Shown here one piece after another: positions 53,902 through 62,117 of a DNA stretch of 64,000 nt; the first letter of the stretch is position 1, and each line of letters starts with the position of its first letter. This DNA is from Bacillota bacterium (lineage in GTDB: Bacteria > Bacillota > Desulfotomaculia > Desulfotomaculales > VENG01). The notes beneath the pieces were generated by a model that saw nothing but the letters and a program-made list of their open reading frames with translations, made no database searches and was not told the DNA's origin. The position numbers and the translations under genes were made by a program. Location: contig VENG01000037.1 in the NCBI GenBank assembly GCA_009711705.1, positions 36,224 to 100,223 on the forward strand, written 5' to 3'.

Positions 53902-53913
53902 CTTTGTACGGTA

Positions 53914-54273
53914 TTATACTATTTCATTAACGATCAAACCTAGCATTTCCTTAACGTGTGCTACAATATTTAGTATTTGGTCAGGCGGAATCTTTCTCAG
54001 TACCTCATCTGTTTCAGAATTGATAACCGATACTTGCATTTCCCGGCTTTCCTGATCCATTTTAAAACGAAGTTCAGTGTTGTAATTTCTCATGGAGCTG
54101 TTTAGCTGGTCAACTGCCTGTTTCAGCTGTTCTTCAGTAATATTACCTTTTTGTTCGCTGTCAACATTGTTTATGTTTTTGACCTTCTCTTGAAAATTCT
54201 GTTTAGCTGGCGAGCCTTGTGGTGACTTTCTGAATTGCGTTGATCCTGAAGGCTCTGTTCCTTGGATCTTCAC
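53914..54273 (-). CDS. flaG: Flagellar protein FlaG
   Basis: About 119 aa. The C-terminal FlaG domain is clear: NTELRFKMDQESREMQVSVI and a TDEVLRKIPPDQILNIVAHV segment (about 65-112). The N-terminus is polar and disordered. The start is uncertain between GTG 54273 and GTG 54285, because the GGGGG ribosome site directly abuts the earlier one. Thought to influence filament length; last gene of the filament operon. Confidence 0.9.
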   Translation of the reverse strand: MKIQGTEPSGSTQFRKSPQGSPAKQNFQEKVKNINNVDSEQKGNITEEQLKQAVDQLNSSMRNYNTELRFKMDQESREMQVSVINSETDEVLRKIPPDQILNIVAHVKEMLGLIVNEIV

Positions 54274-54288
54274 TGTCCGTACCACCCC

Positions 54289-54732
54289 CTATTTTTTTTT
54301 GTCCACGAAAAAACCTTGCACCTGCGATTTCTTTTTTTCGTATGTATTTGTAGACGCTTTACCCATTTGCAAAGATTTCATACGAGCAGAGAGGCCCGAC
54401 ATCGCTGCCTTTAGTTTCACTAAGTTATCATGATCAATTTTCTGCGCTTGAATAAAGATTTGGGATATATCATGTTCCTTCTCTTCTAAAGAAAATGATG
54501 TACCACTTTGCTTGAAAATCGACAAATTCTTATCGAGTTCATTTACACGTTCCATATACTCCTGCCTTTTATTTAAAAGAGTTTCTAGATATGTTAAATC
54601 GTTCTGCTCGCTCTGGCTGGAAGAGTTTAAAAAATACGCCTGTTGCTTTGTTAAGTCTAATATGTGCTGTGCAAGCAGCTCCTTTTGTTCCATAATTTCC
54701 ATGATCTGCTGCAAGACATCATTTGTGGACAT
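54289..54732 (-). CDS. fliT: FliT/FlgN-like flagellar export chaperone
   Basis: 147-aa helical protein with heptad patterns along most of its length. It is placed right after fliS, where fliT is expected. The C-terminal segment QMGKASTNTYEKK followed by GFFVDKKK resembles the ends of FlgN/FliT-type chaperones. The sequence is too diverged to separate FliT (FliD chaperone) from FlgN (FlgK/FlgL chaperone); gene order favours FliT. Confidence 0.65.
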   Translation of the reverse strand: MSTNDVLQQIMEIMEQKELLAQHILDLTKQQAYFLNSSSQSEQNDLTYLETLLNKRQEYMERVNELDKNLSIFKQSGTSFSLEEKEHDISQIFIQAQKIDHDNLVKLKAAMSGLSARMKSLQMGKASTNTYEKKKSQVQGFFVDKKK

Positions 54733-54740
54733 GTTTACTC

Positions 54741-55121
54741 CTATTTCCTTCCTGCGGTTACTTTTAGTGCTTCTCCCCAGGTGTCCCTAAGTTCTTCTAT
54801 CAAACCCAGTACTTCTTCTAGAATAGCTTTATCCTTTTTCATGTTTGCTTCCGTTAAACGGCGGTTCATGTAATCATAAAGGCTGGATAGGTTGTTTGAT
54901 ATTTCATAATCATTATTCAAGGTATCCATTAAGTATGAGATGATCTCTTGGGTTCTGATTATTGTGTGGTTTGCGGTTTCGATATCACCTTTATCTATGG
55001 CAAGGATGGCCTGTTTAGTAAACTTTATTTTCCCGTTATAGAGCGACAGAGTTAATTCTCCGGGGGAAGCACTTTTGACCGCGTTTTGCTGGTATTGCTG
55101 ATAGGGATTAGCGTTTAACAT
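54741..55121 (-). CDS. fliS: Flagellin export chaperone FliS
   Basis: 126 aa, four-helix flagellin chaperone. It opens NPYQQYQQNAVKSASPGELT, the standard FliS motif, and has the LSSLYDYMNRRLTEAN segment (about 76-91). Start ATG 55121 follows GAGGAG by 9 nt; a GTG three codons earlier lies within that spacing. Confidence 0.96.
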   Translation of the reverse strand: MLNANPYQQYQQNAVKSASPGELTLSLYNGKIKFTKQAILAIDKGDIETANHTIIRTQEIISYLMDTLNNDYEISNNLSSLYDYMNRRLTEANMKKDKAILEEVLGLIEELRDTWGEALKVTAGRK

Positions 55122-55160
55122 TATTATCACTCCTCTTTTGAATCAAACATCAACTTGCAT

Positions 55161-56807
55161 TCAGTTTTCTAAGTAACTCAACAATTCCTGCGTTGACCTG
55201 TTATTTATATAATTAATTAAAAAAGCTTCAAACTCACCGGGAGTAACATAATCATATTTAAAATTTTTGTAATAGTCTTGGATAAAACGATCAAACCTTT
55301 CTTGCCCCATTAAAGAATATAAACATTCAAACCACTTTTGTCCCTGGCGATAATGTATAGTGCGATATTGCTCCCAGGAATCAAATTCTTCCAAACTCTT
55401 ATTTAGTCCGGTTAAATGGGACCACGATTGCGGTGTTTTGTCGGTCAAAGCTTTCATGCCGATAAATTCTATTAATCCTTCATCCATATACGGTGCATTG
55501 TATTGATCACTGCCGATAATGTTATAGAACCACTGGTGCCCTATTTCGTGAAACAATGTTTTCTTAAGATTGTTTTTAATAGCTTGATTAGAAATTAATA
55601 TCAGTGTAGAATATTCCATTCCACTCAGGTACATGTCATTTTGTACAACATTTAGTTGTTTCCACGGATATTCTCCTACATTTTTCCTGAAATATTCCAG
55701 TGCCTCATTTGCAGCCGCCAAAACTTCCGTAGGTTTACCGTCGTTGTCATAATAGTAGTTAATGGCTGTTTTTCCGCTCTGGATTGTTTTTAAATTATAA
55801 TCACGGTTTAAAAAAACCGGAAGATCCCTTACTTGCTCTAATTGTCCGCGATAAGTTTTTCGTTTGCCATGCTTATCTTCTGCCAGATTTGTGTTACTTA
55901 TTACCAGGTTGTAATCGTAGGGTACTGAAAAAGAAACCTCATAAGTGGATGAAAAGTTGACGAAGGGATCACCCACATCTGTGGATACACTTTCTTTACC
56001 ATCTACACTAATTGTGGGAAGCCAATTTCCCAGCCACATTCCTTTTTCATTACCGCCTACGCGGTCGGCACCGAAGGGCATTTTAGCCTTGAAATCTATT
56101 GTCAATGTTTGCTCCCCCGGAGAAAAAAGCAATTCGTTCAGTTTAACTTTTAATATTTTACCGGTCTGCTCATATGGTATTTGTTTGCCTTGATAGTAAA
56201 CATTTTGGACATTTATGTATCCGGGCTCCCGCCCGCGTGCCCTGGCATATTTACGCATCTCAGACGATTGTAAGCTGCGATCATTATAATTATTTAGATA
56301 TAAATTAAATACAACTTCTTCGCCGGGATCAAAATGCTCAAAAGTTACCTCTTCTTTACCCTCAATAACTCTGCTTTGCGGGTAGAAATCGGCCTGAACT
56401 ATATAATAAGGGAGGTTCTTTTCCTCCCTGGGTAATTCAGCGGGGACAGCGGCAGCCGTTTCGGATTTATCTACCATCCCCGTAATTAAACCGAGAGTGG
56501 AAATAATGGACAGGCATAAGATTACCGGTAATAATTTAATTAATGCCGAAACTCTAAAATTATTTTTTTTCCTTGTCTTTTTCTTAAGGGCCTGCCCGCC
56601 TGGGCTTTGGCCTGTTTTTACCTTATGTAACAGTAATAAATTTTTTTGTGCCGTTTGCGTATATCGGTGGTCAGGTCCAAAGGTTCTTGATGCCAGGTTT
56701 AATGCCTGCTGAGCAATTTCAACAGCCTCTGCACATCTTCCTTGCCTGTGTAAGTCGGCTACCTTTTGGTCCAGATCGGATAATTTTTGAATTGTGTCCC
56801 AGTTAAT
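55161..56807 (-). CDS. Membrane-anchored M1-family metallopeptidase with N-terminal TPR-like segment
   Basis: About 548 aa. From the N-terminus: a TPR-like segment (EAVEIAQQALNLASRTFG), a basic stretch, one transmembrane helix (about 88-111), then an M1 aminopeptidase-type extracellular domain. The zinc motif HEIGH with a Glu 18 residues later (HExxH-x18-E) is intact. The usual GAMEN motif reads SGMEYS, so Asn is missing. It sits between fliD and fliS. The only well-placed ribosome site, AAGGGGG at 56816-56822, faces an AUU codon at 56807; an in-frame TTG at 56843 has no ribosome site. Start uncertain; a role in filament or cell-surface processing is inference. Confidence 0.82.
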   Translation of the reverse strand: MNWDTIQKLSDLDQKVADLHRQGRCAEAVEIAQQALNLASRTFGPDHRYTQTAQKNLLLLHKVKTGQSPGGQALKKKTRKKNNFRVSALIKLLPVILCLSIISTLGLITGMVDKSETAAAVPAELPREEKNLPYYIVQADFYPQSRVIEGKEEVTFEHFDPGEEVVFNLYLNNYNDRSLQSSEMRKYARARGREPGYINVQNVYYQGKQIPYEQTGKILKVKLNELLFSPGEQTLTIDFKAKMPFGADRVGGNEKGMWLGNWLPTISVDGKESVSTDVGDPFVNFSSTYEVSFSVPYDYNLVISNTNLAEDKHGKRKTYRGQLEQVRDLPVFLNRDYNLKTIQSGKTAINYYYDNDGKPTEVLAAANEALEYFRKNVGEYPWKQLNVVQNDMYLSGMEYSTLILISNQAIKNNLKKTLFHEIGHQWFYNIIGSDQYNAPYMDEGLIEFIGMKALTDKTPQSWSHLTGLNKSLEEFDSWEQYRTIHYRQGQKWFECLYSLMGQERFDRFIQDYYKNFKYDYVTPGEFEAFLINYINNRSTQELLSYLEN

Positions 56808-56820
56808 CGAAGAGACCCCC

Positions 56821-58710
56821 TTAACCCATTCCACCGCTTCCAAACTGTTGAGAAAGCCACGCGCTCTGCTGGTTCATTTGCTGAATAGCCTTTTCCATGG
56901 CGGTAAACTGCCGCCAGTAGCGATTTTCGACCTGAGTTAACCGCTCTTCTTTGCGATCGATTTGATCTTCGATACGGTCAATTCTCTTACCGATGAAACT
57001 ATCGTCCACCAAGGAATAATCATTTTTGCTGCCGGCTTTGTCGGATATCCTTTTCATAGCGTTATTAACATCTTCATAAAGCCGCCTGGCAATCCCCATA
57101 TCATTATAGTCTTCCGAATCAGGGGCGTGGGCAAACAATTCCATGACTGCTTCGGGGTCGTTTTCTATGGCTTGTCGTAACTTTGCCTCATCTACAACCA
57201 GCTTACCCGACATGTAATCCTTGGTAGTAGCTATTCCTATGTCAGCCATCCGGTCGTAATCACTGTTACCGGTCGGTACAGAAGTGGACATGGTCATGCG
57301 CATTTTTGATTGCACACTTGACAAAATGGGATCGTTGCGCAAAAGGCCGCTCTGAGCCTTTTCTATCCATTGATCAATCTGGTCATCGGTCAACTGCTCT
57401 CTCTGTGTATCGGTAAGAGGTTTATAATCCCGGTACTTAGTTTCATGGAGTTTATCAGTAATAGGTTCGATTACTTTATTGTATTCGTCAATGAATTTTA
57501 CGATGGAATCGAAAACGGCGTCGGTGTCTTTTGATACTGTTACGGTTGCGCTTGAGTTAGCTCCCTTAAGTAGACTATAGTGCACATTGTTAAGGGTGAA
57601 TTGGTTTGAAGCGTACTCTGTGTAATTGACACCGTCAATTGAAACGTTTGCATTTTGGCCATCCTGGGTTTGAGCATCAGTATGGCTGGTTCCGGTTGCT
57701 GTATTTGCATCTTCATTATTATCTGTTATTTTCAATTCTTGTGCTAGGACATCATCAACAACTGTTATGCTTTGGTCTGCTCCTGTTTTACTTGTTGATA
57801 GGTAAAAACGGTCAACCGTTTCATCATACGAAGCTCTGACTTGCCATTCTTTGCCTCCTGATAAGGAAGCCGAAACAGCGCTTTCGGTTCCTGTATTATC
57901 TGAAGTTATTGTTAATGTGCCGGCCCCATCCTCACTTAATGTAGCGTCGGAAACAGATATATTATCTGTTATGGCCGTTATTATTTTAGTTCCGGTACTG
58001 TAATCAGTGCTACTTATATCGTAAACCTTATCAGCATCAAACGCAGTTTTAGCTTCACTGTCAGACGTAAAATTTCCCAAGCTGCTATCATATAATGCTA
58101 CTTTTTTATCTCCGATTGTTATTGTTAGGCCTTCAGTTAAAGCATCATCTACTAGTTTTAGTTCCTGTATTTGTTCTTGTGAATCACTGGCCTTATCAGT
58201 TGTATTTAAGGAAATACCGGTAAATTCGTGGCTGTTAATTTCCTTTACCAAGTTATAAATAGACTCAGAATCAGTGTCTATATTAAAGACTACATCATTG
58301 ATCTGAATGTTTTTGGCACCAGTAATACCAAGCTGAGAGCTTAATGTGTTATCATCTCCGGAACCAATTTTACCGCTTGTGATTGACGCGCTCTGTGCCA
58401 AACTGGTTATGTCCACTGTATGTGAACCTTCAAGAGCAGAATTGTTAGCTGATACACTAACCGCAGTATCGTCGGAAGAAGAGGCCTTATTGGTTAAATA
58501 AGTTGAGTGCAACCTCATATCAAAAGCAGTATCTCTGAAACTGAGCAATTTTGTATTTATTTCCCGGTAACCTTCCTGCTGCCATTCCAGTATTTGCTTA
58601 TCCTGTTCAAGCTTTTGCACCGGCATGCGATACGCCTTCATTAAATCTTCCATTATCGAATCTATATCCATACCGGAGGCTAGGCCACCTATTCTCATAT
58701 TAGTGGACAT
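56821..58710 (-). CDS. fliD: Flagellar filament cap protein FliD
   Basis: 629 aa with start ATG 58710, 8 nt after GGGAGA. N-terminal FliD domain (RIGGLASGMDIDSIMEDLMK), a variable Ser/Thr/Asp-rich middle (about 90-380) and the C-terminal FliD domain with the coiled end QIDRKEERLTQVENRYWRQF. It guides flagellin folding at the tip. First gene of the filament operon, driven by the sigma-28 promoter at 58746-58772. Confidence 0.96.
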   Translation of the reverse strand: MSTNMRIGGLASGMDIDSIMEDLMKAYRMPVQKLEQDKQILEWQQEGYREINTKLLSFRDTAFDMRLHSTYLTNKASSSDDTAVSVSANNSALEGSHTVDITSLAQSASITSGKIGSGDDNTLSSQLGITGAKNIQINDVVFNIDTDSESIYNLVKEINSHEFTGISLNTTDKASDSQEQIQELKLVDDALTEGLTITIGDKKVALYDSSLGNFTSDSEAKTAFDADKVYDISSTDYSTGTKIITAITDNISVSDATLSEDGAGTLTITSDNTGTESAVSASLSGGKEWQVRASYDETVDRFYLSTSKTGADQSITVVDDVLAQELKITDNNEDANTATGTSHTDAQTQDGQNANVSIDGVNYTEYASNQFTLNNVHYSLLKGANSSATVTVSKDTDAVFDSIVKFIDEYNKVIEPITDKLHETKYRDYKPLTDTQREQLTDDQIDQWIEKAQSGLLRNDPILSSVQSKMRMTMSTSVPTGNSDYDRMADIGIATTKDYMSGKLVVDEAKLRQAIENDPEAVMELFAHAPDSEDYNDMGIARRLYEDVNNAMKRISDKAGSKNDYSLVDDSFIGKRIDRIEDQIDRKEERLTQVENRYWRQFTAMEKAIQQMNQQSAWLSQQFGSGGMG

Positions 58711-58745
58711 GTATAATTCTCCCTTCACTTTGTCCTCTAATCGTT

Positions 58746-58772
58746 TAATCGGTATTTATTTTCGGATCTTTA
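58746..58772 (-). promoter_or_regulatory. Sigma-28 (FliA) promoter of fliD
   Basis: TAAA at 58769-58772 and ACCGATTA at 58746-58753 on the minus strand with a 15-nt spacer, close to the sigma-D/FliA consensus (TAAA-N15-GCCGATAA). Located about 40 nt before the fliD ATG. The cognate sigma factor is encoded at 31810-32568. Confidence 0.85.
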
Positions 58773-58817
58773 GTCATCTCGGAAAAATTATTCCATGGAA
58801 TTCATCTGCAAAATACA

Positions 58818-58846
58818 TTGACAAGGGTTCAAGAGCTTATTATAAT
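58818..58846 (+). promoter_or_regulatory. Sigma-A promoter of the siroheme reductase gene
   Basis: Perfect TTGACA (58818-58823) and TATAAT (58841-58846), 17-nt spacer, 50 nt before the gene start and divergent from fliD. Confidence 0.88.
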
Positions 58847-58896
58847 TAATATCAAATTATAATCATTATAAGTTTCAGTATAAAGGAGGTATCTCA

Positions 58897-59616
58897 GTGG
58901 GCATTGCATGTTTCAAACAGAAAAATGGGCTGGAGGCCCTGGTTGTTGTGGGAAATTGTGGTGTTGTAACGCCGGAACAGTTTTCAGGCCTGGCCGCCCA
59001 TGTGAAGGAATTGGAAATTGCAGCGCTAAAACTTACCACACGTCAAACCTTGGTGTTGGTGCTGCCATTGGAGAAGAGGGAACAGGCCTGTTACATAGTC
59101 GAAGAACTGGGGCTAAAAGTGGGAACCTATGGGGGTGTGGTGCGTAATGTGAAAGCATGCTGCGGTGATGATGATCTATGTACATGGTCCCGGGGCAATG
59201 CCCTGCAGCTGGGGACGGCCCTCCAGGAAAGTTGCTGGGGATCCCCGGTGCCTAAGGACTTTAAAATAAGTGTGGCGGGATGCTCTCGGGGTTGCACTGA
59301 CCCTCTGTGTGCTGATTTTGGTGCGGTGGCCACGGCACCGGATAGTTTTGATATTTACATAGGTGGACGTGGGGCAACGCTGCGGCCCACCCACGCTAGC
59401 CTGTTAGCCAGGGACATTACTGCCTCCGGCGTAGCCGAACTGGTGCAGGTTGTACTGGACCGGTACTCAGAATTGGCTGAACCCAAGGAGCGCTTTGTAT
59501 CACTGGTGCAGCGGCTGGGCACCCAGCCCTTTCATCCTGGAGAGGATTGGGTTCGGCAACACCGCTGTGAAACTAAGCCGGCTCAGGATTTTCTCGACTT
59601 TTTAAAAGAATCTTAG
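58897..59616 (+). CDS. Small siroheme/4Fe-4S nitrite or sulfite reductase-like protein
   Basis: 239 aa. N-terminal nitrite/sulfite reductase ferredoxin-like half-domain (about 5-75), then the siroheme-[4Fe-4S] domain with the full cysteine set C-x5-C (Cys89, Cys95) and C-x3-C (Cys129, Cys133). Its small size matches the low-molecular-weight, assimilatory-type sulfite reductases known from anaerobes and not the 500-600-aa enzymes or DsrAB. A GTG start follows AAAGGAGG. Strong sigma-A promoter. Could also be a siroheme protein of other function; no electron-donor gene is adjacent unless the next gene serves. Confidence 0.85.
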   Translation: MGIACFKQKNGLEALVVVGNCGVVTPEQFSGLAAHVKELEIAALKLTTRQTLVLVLPLEKREQACYIVEELGLKVGTYGGVVRNVKACCGDDDLCTWSRGNALQLGTALQESCWGSPVPKDFKISVAGCSRGCTDPLCADFGAVATAPDSFDIYIGGRGATLRPTHASLLARDITASGVAELVQVVLDRYSELAEPKERFVSLVQRLGTQPFHPGEDWVRQHRCETKPAQDFLDFLKES

Positions 59617-59658
59617 CGGTTAGTTAACTGGCCATTGATAAAGGAGGTTTTTATATCC

Positions 59659-60093
59659 ATGAGTGCATATTTTAATCTGAACGCATTGGAAAAACTATTG
59701 AATGATATTTGTAGGAAATGTGATCAGGATGCCCAAAAATGTAATAAAGCTACATGCTTGGCAGGCTTCGCATTGTGGGCGGTAAAGTTCGTGGAAAAGA
59801 AAAATAACCCGGTTATTCCGGGAGCCTCCGGGTACATACCCATGTCCGATTTTAAACCGTATTACGCCGACGACACCATGCCCGCAGTTGCGGAGACGTG
59901 CCTTCGCTGCAAGGAATGCAGGGATAACCACACGGACGACTGTATTATCGCCCTGGTTAGGCACTGCCTGGAACTGGCCCTATGGGGTGAGCAGCTTTCT
60001 TATCCTGGCAGCGTTTTTCAATACATGGCACTGTTAAAGGAAAGGGACATGGAAGGCGCCGCGGCACTTGCCGTTGACCTGCGTAGAGCATAA
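59659..60093 (+). CDS. Cysteine-rich protein of unknown function
   Basis: 144 aa. I do not recognise a family. Nine cysteines fall in two groups: Cys18, 21, 28 and 33, and Cys81, 84, 87, 95 and 103 (CLRCKECRDNHTDDC). Such spacing suits iron-sulfur or zinc sites. It starts at ATG 59659, 11 nt after a strong AAAGGAGG, and lies 42 nt after the siroheme protein gene, so the two are probably one operon. A role as electron-transfer partner or cofactor-handling protein is inferred from position only. Confidence 0.75.
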   Translation: MSAYFNLNALEKLLNDICRKCDQDAQKCNKATCLAGFALWAVKFVEKKNNPVIPGASGYIPMSDFKPYYADDTMPAVAETCLRCKECRDNHTDDCIIALVRHCLELALWGEQLSYPGSVFQYMALLKERDMEGAAALAVDLRRA

Positions 60094-60109
60094 AACGATA
60101 CCGCGGTGA

Positions 60110-60163
60110 GGGACAGGTCCCTTTGGGGAGGTTTTGGGTATGGTATAGGCCAGGCCCAAAACC
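60110..60163. repeat. REP-like palindrome and adjacent stem-loop
   Basis: GGGACAGGTCCC (60110-60121) is a palindrome of the same G/C-rich type as the CCGTCCC core of the elements near 62040 and 63240. It is followed by a hairpin with GGTTTTGGG and CCCAAAACC arms (60130-60138 and 60155-60163). No T run follows. Lies just after the cysteine-rich gene. Confidence 0.5.
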
Positions 60164-60190
60164 GACCCGTGTATCGACTGAACCGACTAG

Positions 60191-60219
60191 ACATAAAAAT
60201 AACTAGTCTTTAGACTAGT
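60191..60219 (-). terminator. Possible terminator after the GNAT pseudogene
   Basis: Perfect ACTAGTC/GACTAGT hairpin (60202-60219) followed on the minus strand by TATTTTTATG. The T run is broken, so confidence is modest. Confidence 0.45.
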
Positions 60220-60226
60220 ATTAATC

Positions 60227-60593
60227 TTAATCGAATATATCTATTCTCATACTCACCGGTCTATCTGGCCTTACTTTAATGGCTTGATTCACTGTAAAGT
60301 TTAATCCATCTTTATAATAGTTTACTTTGGCGGGATAAGCATCCAGAGTTAAAAACCGGACTCCCACCGTATCTTGATTTAACCTGTAAGCAATGTCTTT
60401 TACATAATCGACCAACAATCTTCCCAAACCATGATTCCTGTGTGATTTGCACTGCGACCAAGGCGAGCTATTTTAATGGCCGGTACTTTAGCGTAAGGAA
60501 CATCAGCATCTTCCTTTTCATCCTTGCTTAAGGTTATAGCATCACAACATATTGAACATGCGGCAACAAGATCTTCTTCGTAGTATTATTATG
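60227..60593 (-). pseudogene. GNAT acetyltransferase remnant (frameshifted)
   Basis: The intact 3' part (66 codons from 60427) encodes the acetyl-CoA pyrophosphate loop end (HGLGRLLVDYVKD in the joined frames) and the GNAT-like LDAYPAKVNYYKDGLNF. Upstream, another frame encodes VPYAKVPAIKIARLGR, the strand that normally precedes it. The frames break near 60440-60460, and a stop closes the N-terminal frame near 60593. The layout fits a decayed N-acetyltransferase, possibly once half of a GNAT toxin-antitoxin pair; no antitoxin gene is seen. Confidence 0.7.
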
Positions 60594-60673
60594 GCGAAAA
60601 AAGGTAATTGATAACCGAAAAATAGAAGCCAGCTAAAGTGGGTGGTTTGTGCCAGATTAGCGGTTTGTTAGCA

Positions 60674-60871
60674 TCAGACTTTAATATTTACATTATTTCC
60701 TACATGCTGAAACTGGGCCATTGTTTGCCCTTGGTCTACCTTGTCCAGCATCCGATTCACCAGGCTGCCGTTTTGCTCTGCCGTGTCCATAACCTTTTTC
60801 ATCAGTGATGTACTCACATCCGTTTTTAGCTGGGCTTGGTTCTTTAGCACTGACTGCGCCGCTATGTCCAT
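60674..60871 (-). CDS. YjfB-like putative motility protein, copy 1
   Basis: 65 aa. Start ATG 60871 has AGGGGGTG 6 nt upstream. It begins MDIAAQSVLKNQAQLKTDVS and continues KKVMDTAEQNGSLVNRMLDK, the pattern of the short YjfB family (SigD-regulated motility protein in Bacillus). It follows the coiled-coil gene by 57 nt. The same pair recurs at 63253-63776. Exact function unknown. Confidence 0.75.
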   Translation of the reverse strand: MDIAAQSVLKNQAQLKTDVSTSLMKKVMDTAEQNGSLVNRMLDKVDQGQTMAQFQHVGNNVNIKV

Positions 60872-60928
60872 TAGTGTCACCCCCTGTTTACAGTGTTTTC
60901 TTTGTACTGTGGTGAAAAGCATGGAGCA

Positions 60929-61174
60929 TTACTGGTGGTCCATCCAGAACACCCTGGTCTTTTTGTCAAGCTCTTTGACTTCTTCCTGCATGGCTCGCAG
61001 CCTGTCGTTGAGCCCCTCTGCTTCAGCGGAACCAATGTTGTTGTCCCTGGCGAACTCGGTCAGCTCTCTCATTTGCCCCAGCCTGGCCTCGATTTCGTCT
61101 AGGGCCTCCATCCTCTGTTCCACCCACTCCAGCTTTTGTTTGAGGTACTCCGCATCGGAATTGATAGTGACCAT
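60929..61174 (-). CDS. Small coiled-coil protein, copy 1
   Basis: 81 aa, Glu/Arg/Leu-rich with heptads across most of its length (KLEWVEQRMEALDEIEARL and LNDRLRAMQEEVKELDKK). No family recognised. It matches the C-terminal 64 residues of the protein at 63513-63776 at roughly 70 percent identity. The ATG at 61174 has a poor ribosome site. Likely works with the YjfB-like gene downstream; a flagellar chaperone-type role is a guess. Confidence 0.6.
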   Translation of the reverse strand: MVTINSDAEYLKQKLEWVEQRMEALDEIEARLGQMRELTEFARDNNIGSAEAEGLNDRLRAMQEEVKELDKKTRVFWMDHQ

Positions 61175-61222
61175 CCTTTGATCGGTATTTTTGAATAAAC
61201 ACTGATACTGTCATACCCGTGT

Positions 61223-61981
61223 TCATATACCCCTTATGACTCCAAAACTAACTCCCGTTAGTCTTTCGATTTGTCTTATCGATAATCCTTTACGCTTAAG
61301 TTTCTTAATCACATTATTCTTCTTATACTTTTCAAAGTTTTGAATTTCGCTGGGACTTTTCACCCCGGTAATGTTTTGGATCAGTTCAGCTGCTTCTAAA
61401 TCATTCAATCTCGTTCTGTCATCATATTCTAAGCAGTTATCATCGCTACTTTCCTGATTGAATTTTTTCCATAAAGATAATGCATCTTTCGGATTTGCCG
61501 TAAACAAACTAAGGGCAAACCGGGTATCGCATATCTCTGCTTTTTTTGTATATTCTCCATAACTGCTCCAGGGATAGGCCTGAATCTCTTTTACAATCCC
61601 AGCTTTAGTTGGATTTTGATGAATATATCTCATTACAGTCAGAAAATAGCTATCTGTCTCAACTACTTCACTTTTATACCGGTCTTGAAATAAATGGCCC
61701 CTCCGACTGTATTTCCAATTGTACCAGTAAACATAACTTGCACCAATTCTGCGAAAGGTAATCCCTAAATCTTCTTTCCCTTCTTTCATCAGTAAATGTA
61801 TGTGATTGCTCATTAAACAATATGCATATACTTCATATCCACTGGTTTTTTTATACCTCTTAATTGTCTTAAGATATTTTTGATTGTCTTGATCATCTTC
61901 AAAGATCCGTTGTCTGTTGATCCCACGTAAAACCACATGATAAATTCCTGAGCTGCTTCTCTTTCTAGCTATTCTTGGCAT
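61223..61981 (-). CDS. REP-associated tyrosine transposase (RAYT, IS200-like Y1)
   Basis: 252 aa. It begins MPRIARKRSSSGIYHVVLRG, the RAYT opening. The HUH metal motif is NHIHLL (His60, His62), with a candidate catalytic Tyr119 in RYIHQNPTKAG. The GHLFQDRYKS segment near residue 95 is also typical. The C-terminus adds a helix-turn-helix-like tail (GLSIRQIERLTGVSFGVIRG). It lacks terminal repeats of a normal insertion sequence. REP-like palindromes lie at 62028-62051 and 63229-63251. Sits between the two halves of a duplicated gene pair. Confidence 0.92.
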   Translation of the reverse strand: MPRIARKRSSSGIYHVVLRGINRQRIFEDDQDNQKYLKTIKRYKKTSGYEVYAYCLMSNHIHLLMKEGKEDLGITFRRIGASYVYWYNWKYSRRGHLFQDRYKSEVVETDSYFLTVMRYIHQNPTKAGIVKEIQAYPWSSYGEYTKKAEICDTRFALSLFTANPKDALSLWKKFNQESSDDNCLEYDDRTRLNDLEAAELIQNITGVKSPSEIQNFEKYKKNNVIKKLKRKGLSIRQIERLTGVSFGVIRGI

Positions 61982-62027
61982 AAAGCCACCCTTGTCAAGA
62001 ATAGCAAAAATATATGTATTTTGTCAA

Positions 62028-62051
62028 CACAAAAGAACCGTCCCTTTTGTG
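62028..62051. repeat. REP-like palindrome, copy A
   Basis: CACAAAAG and CTTTTGTG arms (8 bp) flank an ACCGTCC core, 47 nt upstream of the RAYT start. Nearly the same sequence occurs at 63229-63251. Confidence 0.7.
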
Positions 62052-62117
62052 CCCCTTTAGTTTCCACCTGTAAACTGTTACAATAACGTCAAAGTATTTA
62101 TGGGGAGGAATTCCTGC

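Noticed and set aside
1..58710. Many long open frames opposite the biosynthetic and flagellar genes
   Set aside because: They lie antisense to well-identified genes, lack ribosome sites and encode no recognisable domains.
61175..61222. Sigma-28 -10-like ACCGATCA upstream of the coiled-coil gene copy 1
   Set aside because: The -35 position reads TCAG instead of TAAA, and the predicted start site would fall on the ATG, leaving no leader.
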